Assembly: GCF_027409185.1 (NCBI RefSeq)
Contig: NC_084463.1
Location: forward strand, 115,946,133 to 116,010,132
Direction: 5' to 3'
Source: Cynocephalus volans
Lineage: Eukaryota; Chordata; Mammalia; Dermoptera; Cynocephalidae
Length of the DNA stretch: 64,000 bases
Below the pieces are notes generated by a model. That model made no database searches. It was not told the origin of the DNA and saw only the letters and a list, made by a program, of their open reading frames with translations. The stretch's first letter is position 1. Each line of letters starts with the position of its first letter. Below are positions 41,998-54,176 of the stretch, piece after piece. The position numbers and the translations under genes are program-made.

Positions 41998-42402
41998 TGA
42001 TAGAGTTGGATGTGTTGTCCTCCCAAAACTTATATGGAAATTTGATCTCCAATGTAGCAGTGCTTGGAGCTATTTGAGTCATGGGGGCGGATCCCTCATG
42101 AATGGATTAATGCTCTCCCTGGGGAATGGGGGTAGTGAGTGAGTTCTCGCTCTATTAGTTCCCATGAGAGCTTGTTGTTTAAAAGACCCTGACACTTCCC
42201 CTCTCTCTCTTGCTTCCTCTCACTATGTGATCTGCTTGTACCCACTGGCTGCCTGCCACTTTCTGCCATTAGTAGAAGCAGCCTGTGGCCCACACCAGAA
42301 GCACCTGTTCCAGAATCATGAGCCAAATAAACCTTTTTTCTTTATGAATTACCCAGTCTCTTGGATTTTGTTATGGCAATACAAAAATGGAAAGGAAAAA
42401 CA
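41998..42402 (+). repeat. MaLR 3' LTR (about 405 bp)
   Basis: Starts TGATAGAGTTGGATGTG and includes AGTCATGGGGGCGGATCCCT and AGCCAAATAAACC with a poly(A)-signal-like AATAAA near 42326. The end near GGAAAAACA is approximate. Confidence 0.7.
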
Positions 42403-42559
42403 CCCAGTTTAACATCCCTCTGAAAGGTTATTAAAGAAAGCAGAGGAATAAGAGATTAACAGATCTCCAAGACCACCCTAACTGCAGTTTTTCCATTATT
42501 CTTAACCTCTGTAATCTAAATCAATCTTGAGCAATTAAACGTTAATCCTTGTTTATTTG

Positions 42560-43050
42560 GTGGCAAAGTCAAAATTCCTAAGCCTGGCATTCAAGGCCCT
42601 CCACAGTATGGAACCCAGCTATTTCTATTACGTATTCAATTCAACGACTATTTATTGAGTGCAAGTACATGGAAGGCTTTGTGGTGAGCTTGGTGGAGAA
42701 CACGAAGATGAGGAAATAATTCTTCCCTCCTGGAGGTTCCTTATGAATGTCGGTCTGCTTTACTGTCTCTGTGTCTGCTTGGATTACTCCCTCAACTGAA
42801 AGCTCTTCCCCTTCTCTTTGCTTATCCAAACCTAGGCTATCTCCAACTGTACTTCTATCAGACCTTCTGGAATCACTGCTATCCACAAAGCACTGCAACT
42901 TCCTCCTCTAACGAGCACTTTTCTGTTTCTCTAATGATGGACTTGAACACAAGAAACTTTAGGTTGTTTTGCTTTCTATGCATGCTAACCTTGTAATCCC
43001 AACTACATTACTAGTGCTTGGAGAATATAATGTAGTCTATCTTTTAAAAA
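42560..43050. repeat. L2-type LINE remnants
   Basis: 42560-42620 (AAGGCCCTCCACAGTATGGA) and 42780-43030 look like plus-strand L2, while 42635-42715 (TCAACGACTATTTATTGAGT) is the reversed L2 3' end. The arrangement suggests more than one old insertion; boundaries are approximate. Confidence 0.4.
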
Positions 43051-44909
43051 AAAATCTTTCCTCCATGCCCACGGCAGTGCTGTGTATATAAGAGATTACT
43101 GGGAAATTATAATTTGTTTGAATATGTGAGTAAAACTGAAGATTGGGAGGTCCTGAGTAGAGACAAATCCTTGTCAGAAAGATCTGGCTCCTGGCACTGG
43201 AGGTTCCATCTATAGAGAACCATCTCTAAAGAGTATGAAAATAGATAGCAGATAGTGGGTGCAAGCAAACGGTGATAAACAAGCAGAGTAACAGGACCTG
43301 GACGAGGAATCCAGAAGGAATCTAGAAGGAGATATTCAAATATAAGAATATCTTGGTTAAAGAAAAAAAGATAGGAAGCCAGTAACAAAATGGGGGACAG
43401 ACGGTGGGTACAAACTTTTTGGAACAAGTGAGAGACACCGTTACCAGAACTTGAAGATAAAGAAAGGGCCAGTTAGGCAAAAAGGTTGATTCTCAAACCC
43501 AATCCTGACCTTAAAGAGAGAGAATTTAAAGAGCATTCAGAATTAGCCTGATGCTCTTTAAATCCCGCTAGCCTAAAGTTAGGCTGAATTCTGCAGCCTG
43601 CAGATGGAAAGTCAAGCGGCTCTTGCCACCAGGAGAGGAGGATTCTGGGACAGGAACCTAGACAAGGTCCACACCTCAAAAGCTACACAGTCAGTCCATA
43701 GCAGGTAGACCTCGATCAGCCAGGGCTTATTCTAAAATTTCGGTTGATATGAAGCAGACATATATACTGCTGAGGAAGCAAGAACTGATTTTGCTGTCCC
43801 ATTGGGAACATATGCTAGCCATTCTTGTCTGCGGCATAATTTGTGATAGATGGTATTAATCTTTTGTTACTCAGTTGCTGTAGCAATTTCAGGAAGTACT
43901 TCTGTTTGATTCAGGAATGGCACAGACAGGCATTTCTTCCCCAGGGTAGAATATTCAGTCAGAAAAGTAGATAGTTTTTCGTGATGATTATATACACTGC
44001 CGCTGACACTTCTTTGGCAAAGACAGCCAGCCCAATGAGAAACCAGCTATTGGACAGGGCTAGATTTCTCACTAGAGGGAGGCTGGGTTTTTGATTGGGC
44101 TTTCTAGCTTAAGCAACTATGAGAAGCAGGTTGAGTTTCCTTTATGGAATATTAGGGGATGGAGTTATACAAGAATCTTGACATTTCACTCTCTTGCCCC
44201 ATCAAGACTATCCATCACTTGGAGGGTTCAATGGAAATTGTTTTCTACCGACATTAAAAGTTATTTGGGAGCTTTTAAGACACAGCAAATATATTTCTTT
44301 AAGAGAAGTTTATTTGCTTGTTTAAGAGAGCTGCACTTTATATATAGTGCTGATATAAACTGGTGCACAGGATCCTCTAAAACTGTTTATATCCACAGTA
44401 AAATACATTTTTGTGATACTCATACAACAGAGTTAGTCCAGAGCCAAGGGCTTCATGAACTCTGCTTATCTCCCAGCCTGTGTGGCTGTTACTCATCTTC
44501 ACCACGTCTTGGGCCTCCCTCGCTCCAATCCTGGCCTCAAACCCTGGCCAGGATGAGACTCCTTTCCAGAGAGACTCCTTTTCCTATGCATTTCTCTGAG
44601 ATGGCTGGACACACTGTTTTAGGCAGCTATAAAAGGACAGACCCATAAACCCATAGCTCATTTCTGGTTAATGCTCCCTCTGACTTACCTGGGTGTTTTC
44701 TTTTTGTATGTATAATTCCTCATATTTTATTTCTGGTATGTGCTCTAGTTGGATACCTTCTTATGCAAAGGAATGTCATCTCTGGTATATTTCTACAATA
44801 ATTGCATTTATTTAGAAGACTGTGTGGTCCCTAATTGATACTTGTTACATTCTAGTTGTCTCAAAGGTGAATGATTTCAAGTATGTGGCAGTAAAATTAA
44901 AGAGTTTAA

Positions 44910-45020
44910 AAAACTGTCAACCAGAAACCAAATAGACCAACTTCCTCATTTACAGATTAGAAACTTTAGGGAAAGAATATGACTTGCCTAGGAAGGAACA
45001 ACTAGAATTTAAGTCTTCTC
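44910..45020 (+). repeat. MIR-like remnant
   Basis: CCTCATTTACAGATTAGAAA and ATGACTTGCCTAGGAAGGAA resemble the MIR core region. Confidence 0.4.
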
Positions 45021-46354
45021 GTTCTTGAGTAAATACCTGAAGGAGAATCATATGAAGAAATGATGTTTTATTCTGTTGGAGTTCAAAAATCAGACTAGAA
45101 CTAATGCGTAGAAGTTATAAGGAAGCAGAAAAATTTTGGCTATAAACTGTTAACAAAGAATAGAACTAGAATGAGCTTCTCAAGAAGTAGTCAGATTTCT
45201 GTCATTAGCCTATTAGAGGCATTTTTACAGAAGTGAAATGACCACTTATTAGGGATATGAGAAGAGATTTCTTGGCCAGAATTATAGATTTAATGGCCTC
45301 TCTCCTTTATTCCAAATCTGAGAATCTAAGTGTGGCAATATAAAGCACTGTATTCTGGTGGGTTTGAACTAATGACCTTTACATTCCAAAGTATAATCAG
45401 TTGTTACAGCATTTAAATCCCACCCCAGATTAGGCTACAGTTTGCCTCTGCTGCCTTGAATGAGTCATGTATCAACAGAGTCAATCTTCCTTTTCCACCA
45501 GGAGTAAGGATCGAGGGAGGGCAAGGGGAATGAGAAAAGCTTCAAAGGTTTCCAAGAAACCTTTGGATCAAAGGATGAGCAGGATTCTTAAGAGGACACT
45601 CATATCAACTGCTGCATTTTGATGGAAAAAGAGAAAACACTGCAATCTCTGCTATTTGTCCATAAACAGAAAGCTTAAGCTGACAAAAATAACTATCCTA
45701 AGATACAAAACTTAGAAATAATCGGAGGTTCCAAAAAAAAAAAAAAAAATGCTTTCAGAAAGGTAAGGTCATCTTAGCTGCGATCCAATTTACAAATTCA
45801 GTATAAATCTATAAAAGGCTTCTAAACAAAGCTGAGAGCAAGAGTCCTAAAAGTGGGTATTGTGGGTGCACATATGCATTTCCATTCAAATCAATACCAG
45901 GTTTTAATACATGGAGAACAGCACATCATTCCAGTTCTAATCCAAGGTCCAAAAGTCTGGCCAAAGATAATTCCCTTCAGAGCTAATCCCTAAGTGGTAG
46001 GCTTGTATTCTACCATTCCCCACATCAAAATGAGGTGCAGCCTCCTGCTGAGGCTGGGACACGATAATTGAATGTTAAAATGTAAAAAGGCATTAGAAGA
46101 ATGTTTTCTTACCCAAACCATACTGCAAAACAGAAAAAAAGAAAAGTATCCCTTCAGAAACCCAAGGTGTAAGAGAGAAAAGAAACAGAATGAAAAGAAT
46201 ATATTTTAAAAAGCCAAGTCACTGCTATTGCTGCTAGAGCAAGAAAAGAAGAGCAGAGGAAAAGAGAAGGAGGCCTGACTGTGACAGGCAATTGAGAAAT
46301 ACTACTGAAGATATCCTCTCAATAATAATAAGAATTTTTAAAAAGCTCAAGGTA

Positions 46355-47097
46355 ATTTCGCCTTTTTCATTTCTAATTTTTGTTATTTGAGTCTTCTCTC
46401 TTCTTTTTTTTGTTAGCCATGCTAATGGTTTGTCAATTTTATTTATCTTTTCAAAAAACCAACTTTTTGATTCGTTGATCTTTTGAATTGTTTTTTGGTT
46501 TTCAATTTCATTCAGTTCTGCTCTGATCTTAATGATTTCTTTCCGTCTGCTAACTTTAGGATTGGATTGTTCTTGTTTTTCTAGTTCTTTAAGGTGAAGT
46601 GTTAGGTTGTTCACTTGCCATCTTTCCATTCTTCTGAAGTGAGCATTTAATGCAATAAATTTTCCCCTCAATACTGCTTTTGCAGTATCCCACAGGTTTT
46701 GGTATGATGTATCATTGTTTTCATTAGTTTCAATAAACTTTTTGATTTCCTGCTTGATTTCTTCTTGGACCCATATGTCATTAAGTAGAATGCTGTTTAA
46801 TTTCCATGTGTTTGTATAGTTTCCAGAGTTTTGTTTGTTATTAATTTCTAGTTTTAATCCATTGTGGTCTGAGAAGATACATGGGATAATTCCAATTTTT
46901 TTGAATTTACTGAGACTTGATTTGTGACCTAATATGTGATCTATCCTGGAGAATGATCCATGTGCTGATGAGAAGAATGAATATTCTGAGGTTGTTGGGT
47001 GGAATGTTCTGTAGATATCTGCCAATTCCAATTGGTCTAGAGTCTTGTTTAGATCTTGTGTTTCTCTACTGATTCTTTGCCTAGATGATCTGTCTAA
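46355..47097 (-). pseudogene. Inverted ORF2 piece of the same L1
   Basis: Read on the minus strand this encodes the ORF2 part between the endonuclease and [22 protein letters not shown], then [11 protein letters not shown] and [15 protein letters not shown], ending [11 protein letters not shown]. The same order is contiguous in the second L1 near 62560-63240, which confirms the inversion. Confidence 0.88.
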
Positions 47098-49735
47098 AGG
47101 CGAAATTACAACTGATTCATCTGAAATACAAGGAATCATTCGAGACTACTATAAACAACTGTACGCCAACAAATTTGAAAATCTGGAGGAAATGGATAAA
47201 TTTCTGGACACACACAAGCTCCCAAAACTGAACCGTGAAGACGTAGAAAATCTGAACAGACCAATAACAATAAAGGAGATTGAAGCTGTTATCAGAAGGC
47301 TCCCAACAAAGAAAAGCCCAGGACCAGATGGATTCACAGCAGAATTTTACCAAACATTCAAAGAGGAATTGACACCGATTCTTTACAAACTATTCCAAAA
47401 GATTGAAACGGACGCAAATCTCCCAAACTCATTCTATGAAGCAAACATCATCCTGATACCAAAACCAGGTAAAGATATAACCAAAAAAGAAAATTACAGG
47501 CCGATATCCTTGATGAATATAGATGCAAAAATCCTCACTAAAATACTAGCAAACAGAATACAGCAACACATACGAAAAATTATTCATCACGATCAAGTGG
47601 GATTCATCCCAGGGATGCAAGGTTGGTTCAACATACGCAAATCAATAAATGTGATACACCATATTAATAAACTCAAACACAAGGACCATATGATCATCTC
47701 TATAGATGCTGAAAAAGCATTTGATAAAGTTCAGCACTCATTCATGACAAAGACCCTCTATAAGTTAGGTATAGAGGGAAAGTATCTCAACATAATTAAA
47801 GCCATATATGACAAACCCACTGCCAATATCATCCTGAATGGGGAAAAGCTGAAAGCTTTTCCTTTAAGAACAGGCACTAGACAAGGATGCCCACTCTCAC
47901 CACTCCTATTCAACATAGTGTTGGAAGTACTAGCCAGAGCAATCAGAGAAGAGAAGGAAATAAAGGGCATCCAGATTGGAAAAGATGAAGTCAAACTGTC
48001 CCTGTTTGCAGATGACATGATCCTATATATCGAACAGCCTAAAACCTCTACAAACAAACTCTTGGAATTGATAAATGATTTCAGCACAGTAGCAGGATAC
48101 AAAATCAACACACAAAAATCAGTAGCATTTCTTTTCTCCAATAGTGAACATGCAGAAGGAGAAATCAAGAAAGCCTGCCCATTTACAATAGCCACCAAAA
48201 AAATAAAATACTTAGGAATTGAGTTAACCAAGGAGGTGAAAAATCTCTATAATGAGAACTACAAAACACTGCTGAGAGAAATTAGAGAGGATACAAGAAG
48301 ATGGAAAGATATCCCATGCTCTTGGATTGGAAGAATCAACATAGTGAAAATGTCCATACTACCCAAAGTGATATACAAATTCAATGCAATCCCCATCAAA
48401 ATTCCAAAGACATTTTTCTCAGAAATGGAAAAAACTATCCAGACATTTATATGGAACAATAAAAGACCACGAATAGCCAAAGCAATGCTCAGCAAAAAAA
48501 ATAAAGCTGGAGGCATAACACTACCTGACTTTAAGCTATACTACAAAGCTATAATAACCAAAACAGTATGGTACTGGCATAAAAACAGACACACTGACCA
48601 ATGGAATAGAATAGAGAATCCAGAAATCAACCCACACACTTACTGCCATCTGATCTTTGACAAAGGCACCAAACCTATTCACTGGGGAAGGGACTGCCTC
48701 TTCAGCAAGTGGTGCTGGGATAACTGGATATCGATATGCAGGAGAATGAAACTAGATCCATACCTCTCACCGTATACTAAAATCAACTCAAAATGGATTA
48801 AGGATTTAAATATACACCCTGAGACAATAAAACTTCTTAAAGAAAACATAGGGGAAACACTTCAGGAAATAGGACTGGGCACAGACTTCATGAATACGAC
48901 CCCAAAAGCACGGGCAACCAAAGGAAAAATAAACAAATGGGATTATATCAAACTAAAAAGCTTCTGCACAGCAAAAGAAACAATTAAAAGAGTTAAAAGA
49001 CAACCAACAGAGTGGGAGAAAATATTTGCAAAATATACATCTGACAAAGGATTAATATCCAGAATATATAAGGAACTCAAACAACTTTACAAGAAGAAAA
49101 CAAGCAACCCAATTAAAAAATGGGCAAAAGAGCTAAGTAGGCATTTCTCTAAGGAAGATATACAAATGGCCAACAGACATATGAAAAAATGCTCAACATC
49201 ACTCAGCATCCGGGAAATGCAAATCAAAACCACATTGAGATACCATCTAACCCCAGTTAGGATGGCTAAAATCCAAAAGACTATGAATGATAAATGCTGG
49301 CGAGGCTGCGGAGAAAAAGGAACTCTCATACATTGTTGGTGGGACTGCAAAATGGTGCAGCCTCTATGGAAAATGGTATGGAGGTTCCTTAAACAATTGC
49401 AAATAGATCTACCATACGACCCAGCCATCCCACTGTTGGGAATATACCCAGAGGAATGGAAATCATCAAGTCGAAGGTATACCTGTTCCCCAATGTTCAT
49501 CGCAGCACTCTTTACAATAGCCAAGAGTTGGAACCAGCCCAAATGCCCATCATCAGATGAGTGGATACGGAAAATGTGGTACATCTACACAATGGAATAC
49601 TACTCAGCTATAAAAACGAATGAAATACTGCCATTTGCAACAACATGGATGGACCTTGAGAGAATTATATTAAGTGAAACAAGTCAGGCACAGAAAGAGA
49701 AATACCACATGTTCTCACTTATTGGAGGGAGCTAA
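47097..49735 (+). pseudogene. L1 ORF2 fragment, RT to C-terminal Cys domain, open frame
   Basis: About 879 codons are open without a stop or frameshift. They begin at [13 protein letters not shown] and run through the reverse transcriptase ([50 protein letters not shown]). The catalytic FADD is at 48005-48016. The C-terminal Cys/His motif [18 protein letters not shown] follows near 49300-49350, and the protein ends HMFSLIGGS. The endonuclease half is absent and the adjoining ORF2 piece is inverted at 46355-47097, so this is a dead fragment. An ATG at 47045 lies in the inverted part and is not a natural start. Confidence 0.88.
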
Positions 49736-49941
49736 AAATTAATATATAAATTCACACACACACATACACACATACACACACAAACCGGGGGGCGGGGAGG
49801 AAGAAGATATAACAACCACAATTATTTGAAGTTGATACAACAAACAAACAGAAAGGACATTGTTGGGGGGGGGGAGGGAGAAGGGAGGGAGGTTTTGGTG
49901 ATGGGGAGCATTAATCAGCTACAATGTATATCGACAAAATA

Positions 49942-49992
<51 letters not shown>

Positions 49993-50159
49993 CAAGGTAC
50001 ACAAAAACTCAGTTCAGCAAGTAGCACAAATATATTCTCTAAGCTATTGTGCTTCTCTTTTATTTTGCCAGATAAACTAAATGGAACCTGTTGTGGAAAT
50101 AGATCATCTTTCTTATAAGAAATACACTCGGTGTTTTATGAAGATCCTAATACCAATCA

Positions 50160-50340
50160 TGAATTTGGAAGGAACCTTAGAGAGAGTCAAATCCAACATG
50201 GCTCTTTTAAAAGGTAAAGAAACAAGCCCAGAGGCATCAATCACTTGTTTTCAGTCATTTAGCAAAGGAACTTTAATTCAAATCTCCCAATAATCAGGCC
50301 AGAGCCCTTTCTACTACTGTACTATGCAACCTTGAAATTA
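50160..50340 (+). repeat. MIR-like remnant
   Basis: GGAACCTTAGAGAGAGTCAA and AAAGAAACAAGCCCAGAGGC, with AGCCCTTTCTACTACTGTAC, look like a decayed MIR-family SINE. Confidence 0.4.
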
Positions 50341-51944
50341 GGAGAGTTGGGATAAGAATTGCATTCTTGCTTAAGCAGAACAAGGAAAGGGGAAATACCA
50401 TGTGAAAAGGCCATAAGAAGTTCAACAGCTGTTCATCATTTTTAATGATGGTAACACGGTGACAAGACTCAACTGAGTCCTCTTTTCCTTACATGTCCTA
50501 CATAGGAGCTAAAAAATTTTGTGTACTCAATACATGTTAAGTTTTCAACTGCTTCAAAGTATAACAAGACCTTAAACATGTTTCCTAAGTCTCCAGCACC
50601 AATGAATTTGTAGTTTTATAAATATCATGGTGAACAAGAAATGCTGTCTTGTCACATTCAAGCCAAATAACAGCTGGACTTTAAAAATAAAATTTTGAAG
50701 GCATTTGCCTTTTATATTTTTAATTTCTGTTTTCCTTGCTTATGGTTTTGTCATTTGATTTTGATGAGTGGTTAATACACATGCACAGCTGCCTCTTTTG
50801 GTGACCTTTTCCTCACTGCCTCCATGCCCAGGGCTATAAAACAGGTCTACAAGTTGCTTACTAAGTGATACTGTCATTTTCATGGCTGGCAGACATTTTC
50901 CTGAGAAGCCTGGCTGGAACAGGGCCTCATCTTCTGCGCTGACTTACTTTAGTCACTTCCTAAGCCCCACAGGAGGATGGGGTGGAGGTGGAGGGAGGGC
51001 ATAGCCCCTTAAAATTGCTGTTCCAAAGCCAGAGGAAAGCTGGAGATGATCATGTCTGGACTGAAGAAGAGGTCATCCTGGGCTAGAGGCACAGAACTCA
51101 CCTGTCAACTCAGTTTCCCTGAGTAGCTCTCCTTCTGAATTATCTGTAGAGCACAAAGAAGTCCTGATCTCCTCAGCACTTTCTCAATGATAGTTATGTA
51201 TGTATGTACATATTTCACTTTTAATCTTCTGTCCTCCTTCACTAGACCATAAGCTCTAAGAGGTCAGGGAAGTCTCTGCATCTCTGTTTTGCTTCCCATG
51301 ATTTATCCAGGGTCTAGTTCAGGGACTTGCACACTGCAGGCACTCAAGAAATGTTAGTTGTTTGTGTTTTTTGGACCACGGACTGAATGAAGGAGCAAAT
51401 AAATAGTTTAGTTATTCTGATACTTTAGTCCGTTGTTAATTTTCCTGTTAAGGGAAATAAGAAGGAGCAAAGTAGAGAGAGTATTATGTGTGCCTGTTAT
51501 CTCCTGCAACTTTAATATGAACTGTAACTCCAGCAGCCTTTGCAATCAGCTCACACTTGAACAGATGCCAGGAAATATCCTGAAGTCAGCAGAAGGCTGC
51601 TACCCATCCATCCCAGCAGTCCTCACAAAGGCATTGCACTTCTGTCAGTATTAGAGCAGGTAACTTGACTCCATTCATGAACTCACAGTCCCCCAAAAGC
51701 ACATGAGGTCTCAATGGCAACTCTGGGCAAGCTTCTGAAGGGAGGTTTTCACACGCTCCTTAAGCTTCTGGGCCACTACAGCCCCTCTCCTGTTACACTC
51801 ATCAGGCATTGCTGCTATGTGTGACAGAGTAACATGAGAGCTGGTATATGGCATGACTTGCTATATTTAGGGGAGAGGAAATGGGCCATACTGAGGAAGG
51901 TCACAAGGAGTTGGCTCAGAAAAACAAATGCACCACATACTCAT

Positions 51945-52175
51945 CTGCACCTATAGGGAGTGCAGTATGGCAGGCTGCCTGAGGTCAAACCTCAGCTCCA
52001 TCTTCACTAGCTATGTGGCTTATAGCAAGTTACTTAATTACTCTTGGCCTCAATTTTCTCACCTGTTAAATGGAAGAAATAATAATACCTTCTTTACAGA
52101 ATATGTAAGGATTGAGAAAATGTGTATAAAAAGTTTAACACATTCTCTGGCATATAAGTGCTTGATAAATGACTG
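51945..52175 (+). repeat. MIR SINE
   Basis: TAGCTATGTGGCTTATAGCA, TTACTTAATTACTCTTGGCC, TTTTCTCACCTGTTAAATGG and AGTGCTTGATAAATGACTG are a clear MIR. Confidence 0.85.
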
Positions 52176-52864
52176 CTTAAAAAAAAAAAAAAGTAACCAG
52201 GAAAATTGGTTTGAATCTACACAATCTGCGTATTGAATGGAATTTCCAAAGATATTTATGTATAATATGTTTCTGTATAGTTGTTTTTAATTTTTTCTTT
52301 TTATAGTGATTAATAACTCTGATCATGATTTTTAACTTATCAAGCACATGATATCATCAACTAGATTATCAGCATTACTGAGAGGCAACTGGCTATATTT
52401 ATGCCCAATATACAGTTAAGAAACCAACTGAAAAAGAGCAAATGACAAATTAAGAAAAGACTGTTAGAGCAAGGGTGAGCTAATACAGCTCTGTAACTTC
52501 TACTCTATGGACAAATGAACAAACTGAATACTCCAGAGTGATTAAAAAAAATTATCTTATTATGTACGGCCAAAGATTTAGGTACTCTATAGTACAATCT
52601 TTAAAAAAAATTGAGATGGGCCAGACTCGAAGCACTTCCACACAGACTTTTAAGCCAGCCACAATCTCTGTGTTACAGTCAGATGGTTAACTGTGCAAGT
52701 GCCATCATTTGTACTCCCTGGCTCCCTACACAGAGGAAACTCAACCCTAACCAATGGAAAACCTGCACTTCTAAGTGCCTGTGAAAATGTCCATGTGCTC
52801 TTAGTACACATTCTTCAAGGAAGACAGCAAGTATATTTCTGGTTTTGAGTCCTCTTTATCCCTC

Positions 52865-52867
<3 letters not shown>

Positions 52868-52902
<35 letters not shown>
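52868..52902 (+). repeat. (TC)n microsatellite
   Basis: About 35 bp of uninterrupted TC dinucleotides in the long SOX6 intron; probably length-variable. Confidence 0.95.
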
Positions 52903-52905
<3 letters not shown>

Positions 52906-54062
52906 ATACACACAAACATACACAAATGCACATACCAATCAGAATTTATTTTAATACCTTTTTCCCAGGACTATCATCAAACATTAGAATCTCTTACTGA
53001 TATGAAAAATCTATCTTCTGGAAACTCTCTGAAGTGATACCTAATGTCTGACACTACCCATCTCTGAGTGCTCATGCTAAGGATTTCTGAACTGCCTGGG
53101 ATGGCCCCAAGCTATCACTAGAAGCCATGCCCAATTCAGATGCTGCGATGAAATGTCATGTGTTTTCAAGGGATTAGGGTCCTGGAAGAAATCCTGCCAG
53201 GAAAAAGGGATACTAGTAAGATTCTTCCCCTCAAGCTAAAGAAAGACTTTAGCTGGGACCTGAGATGGGTGAAGTATCATGTTACTCTGAAGAGAAGGAA
53301 TTAATCTTCCCTGACTGGTGGGACAGATTCTGCCAAATGAACAGCTAACGGGAAAACGAGTCCCTACTCTGTGATGACACAGTAAATAACCAGGCAACAT
53401 TACTACAGAAGTGCTGACCTAACTCATAAATTGTACCCAGCCTCTGGGGAACAATTTCTGCTGATGTGCTGCTTGTGCATTTAAAACAAACAAACAAAAA
53501 GGGAGGAGAAGTAGATAGGTATTGATAGTGCCATGTGTAAACATTCTGACAGTACGGCTGGTCTTTCCACCCAAACTTTCAAAAGACTTCAGTAATGGTT
53601 AGTGCCCAGACACAGGCTGGGCCTTCCCCAAGTCATTGTTATATTTATGCAAACCATCATTTCATTCTCAAAATGGTTAGATTATACCTGGGAATCATCT
53701 GATTTGGAATTTTTTTTAAAAAGTCCTTCTTTGTATTTTTGTTTTTCAAAACAAGAATGCAGTGAAGTAGATGAAACAGAATTCTCTTGTTCATCAGAAT
53801 GCAGAGGTTCCTTTTATTGAAAAGTTTAAAATGGTACCTTGAAGTAGTTGGTATGAAGTAGTAGTTGCTATTTGTTCAGTATATAGAATCTAGCTGCTTC
53901 TCAAAGTCCTCAACTACAATATATAATAAAGACTAACATTTTTTGTGCTTTGCCGAGAAAATCTAGCTGGGAATTCCCAAGAAAGACCATAAAGATCCTA
54001 CATCTAACTCAGACAGACTTTAGAAACACGTGGAGCAGCAGAAAAGAGCTATGGAAAAGCTA

Positions 54063-54176
<114 letters not shown>

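Larger units (their letters stand above)
39762..42402 (+). mobile_element. MaLR (MST/THE1-like) LTR element with two LTRs
   Basis: Two direct LTR copies flank an internal region of about 1.6 kb. The internal part (40368-41997) follows the MaLR internal text closely: CTGAAAATGTGGAAGCAGCT, AGAAATTTCTAAGCAGCAAA and ATTTCAGAGGATGTATGGAA are landmarks. MaLR elements are non-autonomous, ancient ERVL-related retrotransposons mobilised by a helper; no retroviral coding frame is intact here. The short frames at 40391-40684 and 41322-41909 are by-products. The 3' boundary and a target-site duplication are not certain. Confidence 0.8.
46355..49989 (+). mobile_element. Young L1 insertion, 5'-truncated with 5' inversion
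   Basis: The element is flanked by the target-site duplication AAAAAGCTCAAGGTA at 46340-46354 and 49985-49999. The left part (46355 to about 47097) is L1 ORF2 in reverse orientation; the right part (about 47097 on) continues ORF2 forward to the stop at 49735, a short 3' UTR (49736-49946) with a CA-rich stretch and two G-rich tracts, and a 43-A tail (49947-49989). The insertion site TTTTT|AAAAA fits the L1 endonuclease preference. Relative to SOX6 the forward part is antisense. The 5' UTR, ORF1 and start of ORF2 are missing, so it cannot move on its own. Confidence 0.9.

Noticed and set aside
44091..44648. 185-codon open frame on the plus strand
   Set aside because: No recognisable domain, splice context or codon bias; it lies deep in a SOX6 intron, antisense to the gene. 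Frames of this length occur by chance.
47045..47096. ATG start for a complete L1 ORF2 protein
   Set aside because: The first 17 or so codons come from the antisense of the inverted segment, so the start is accidental.
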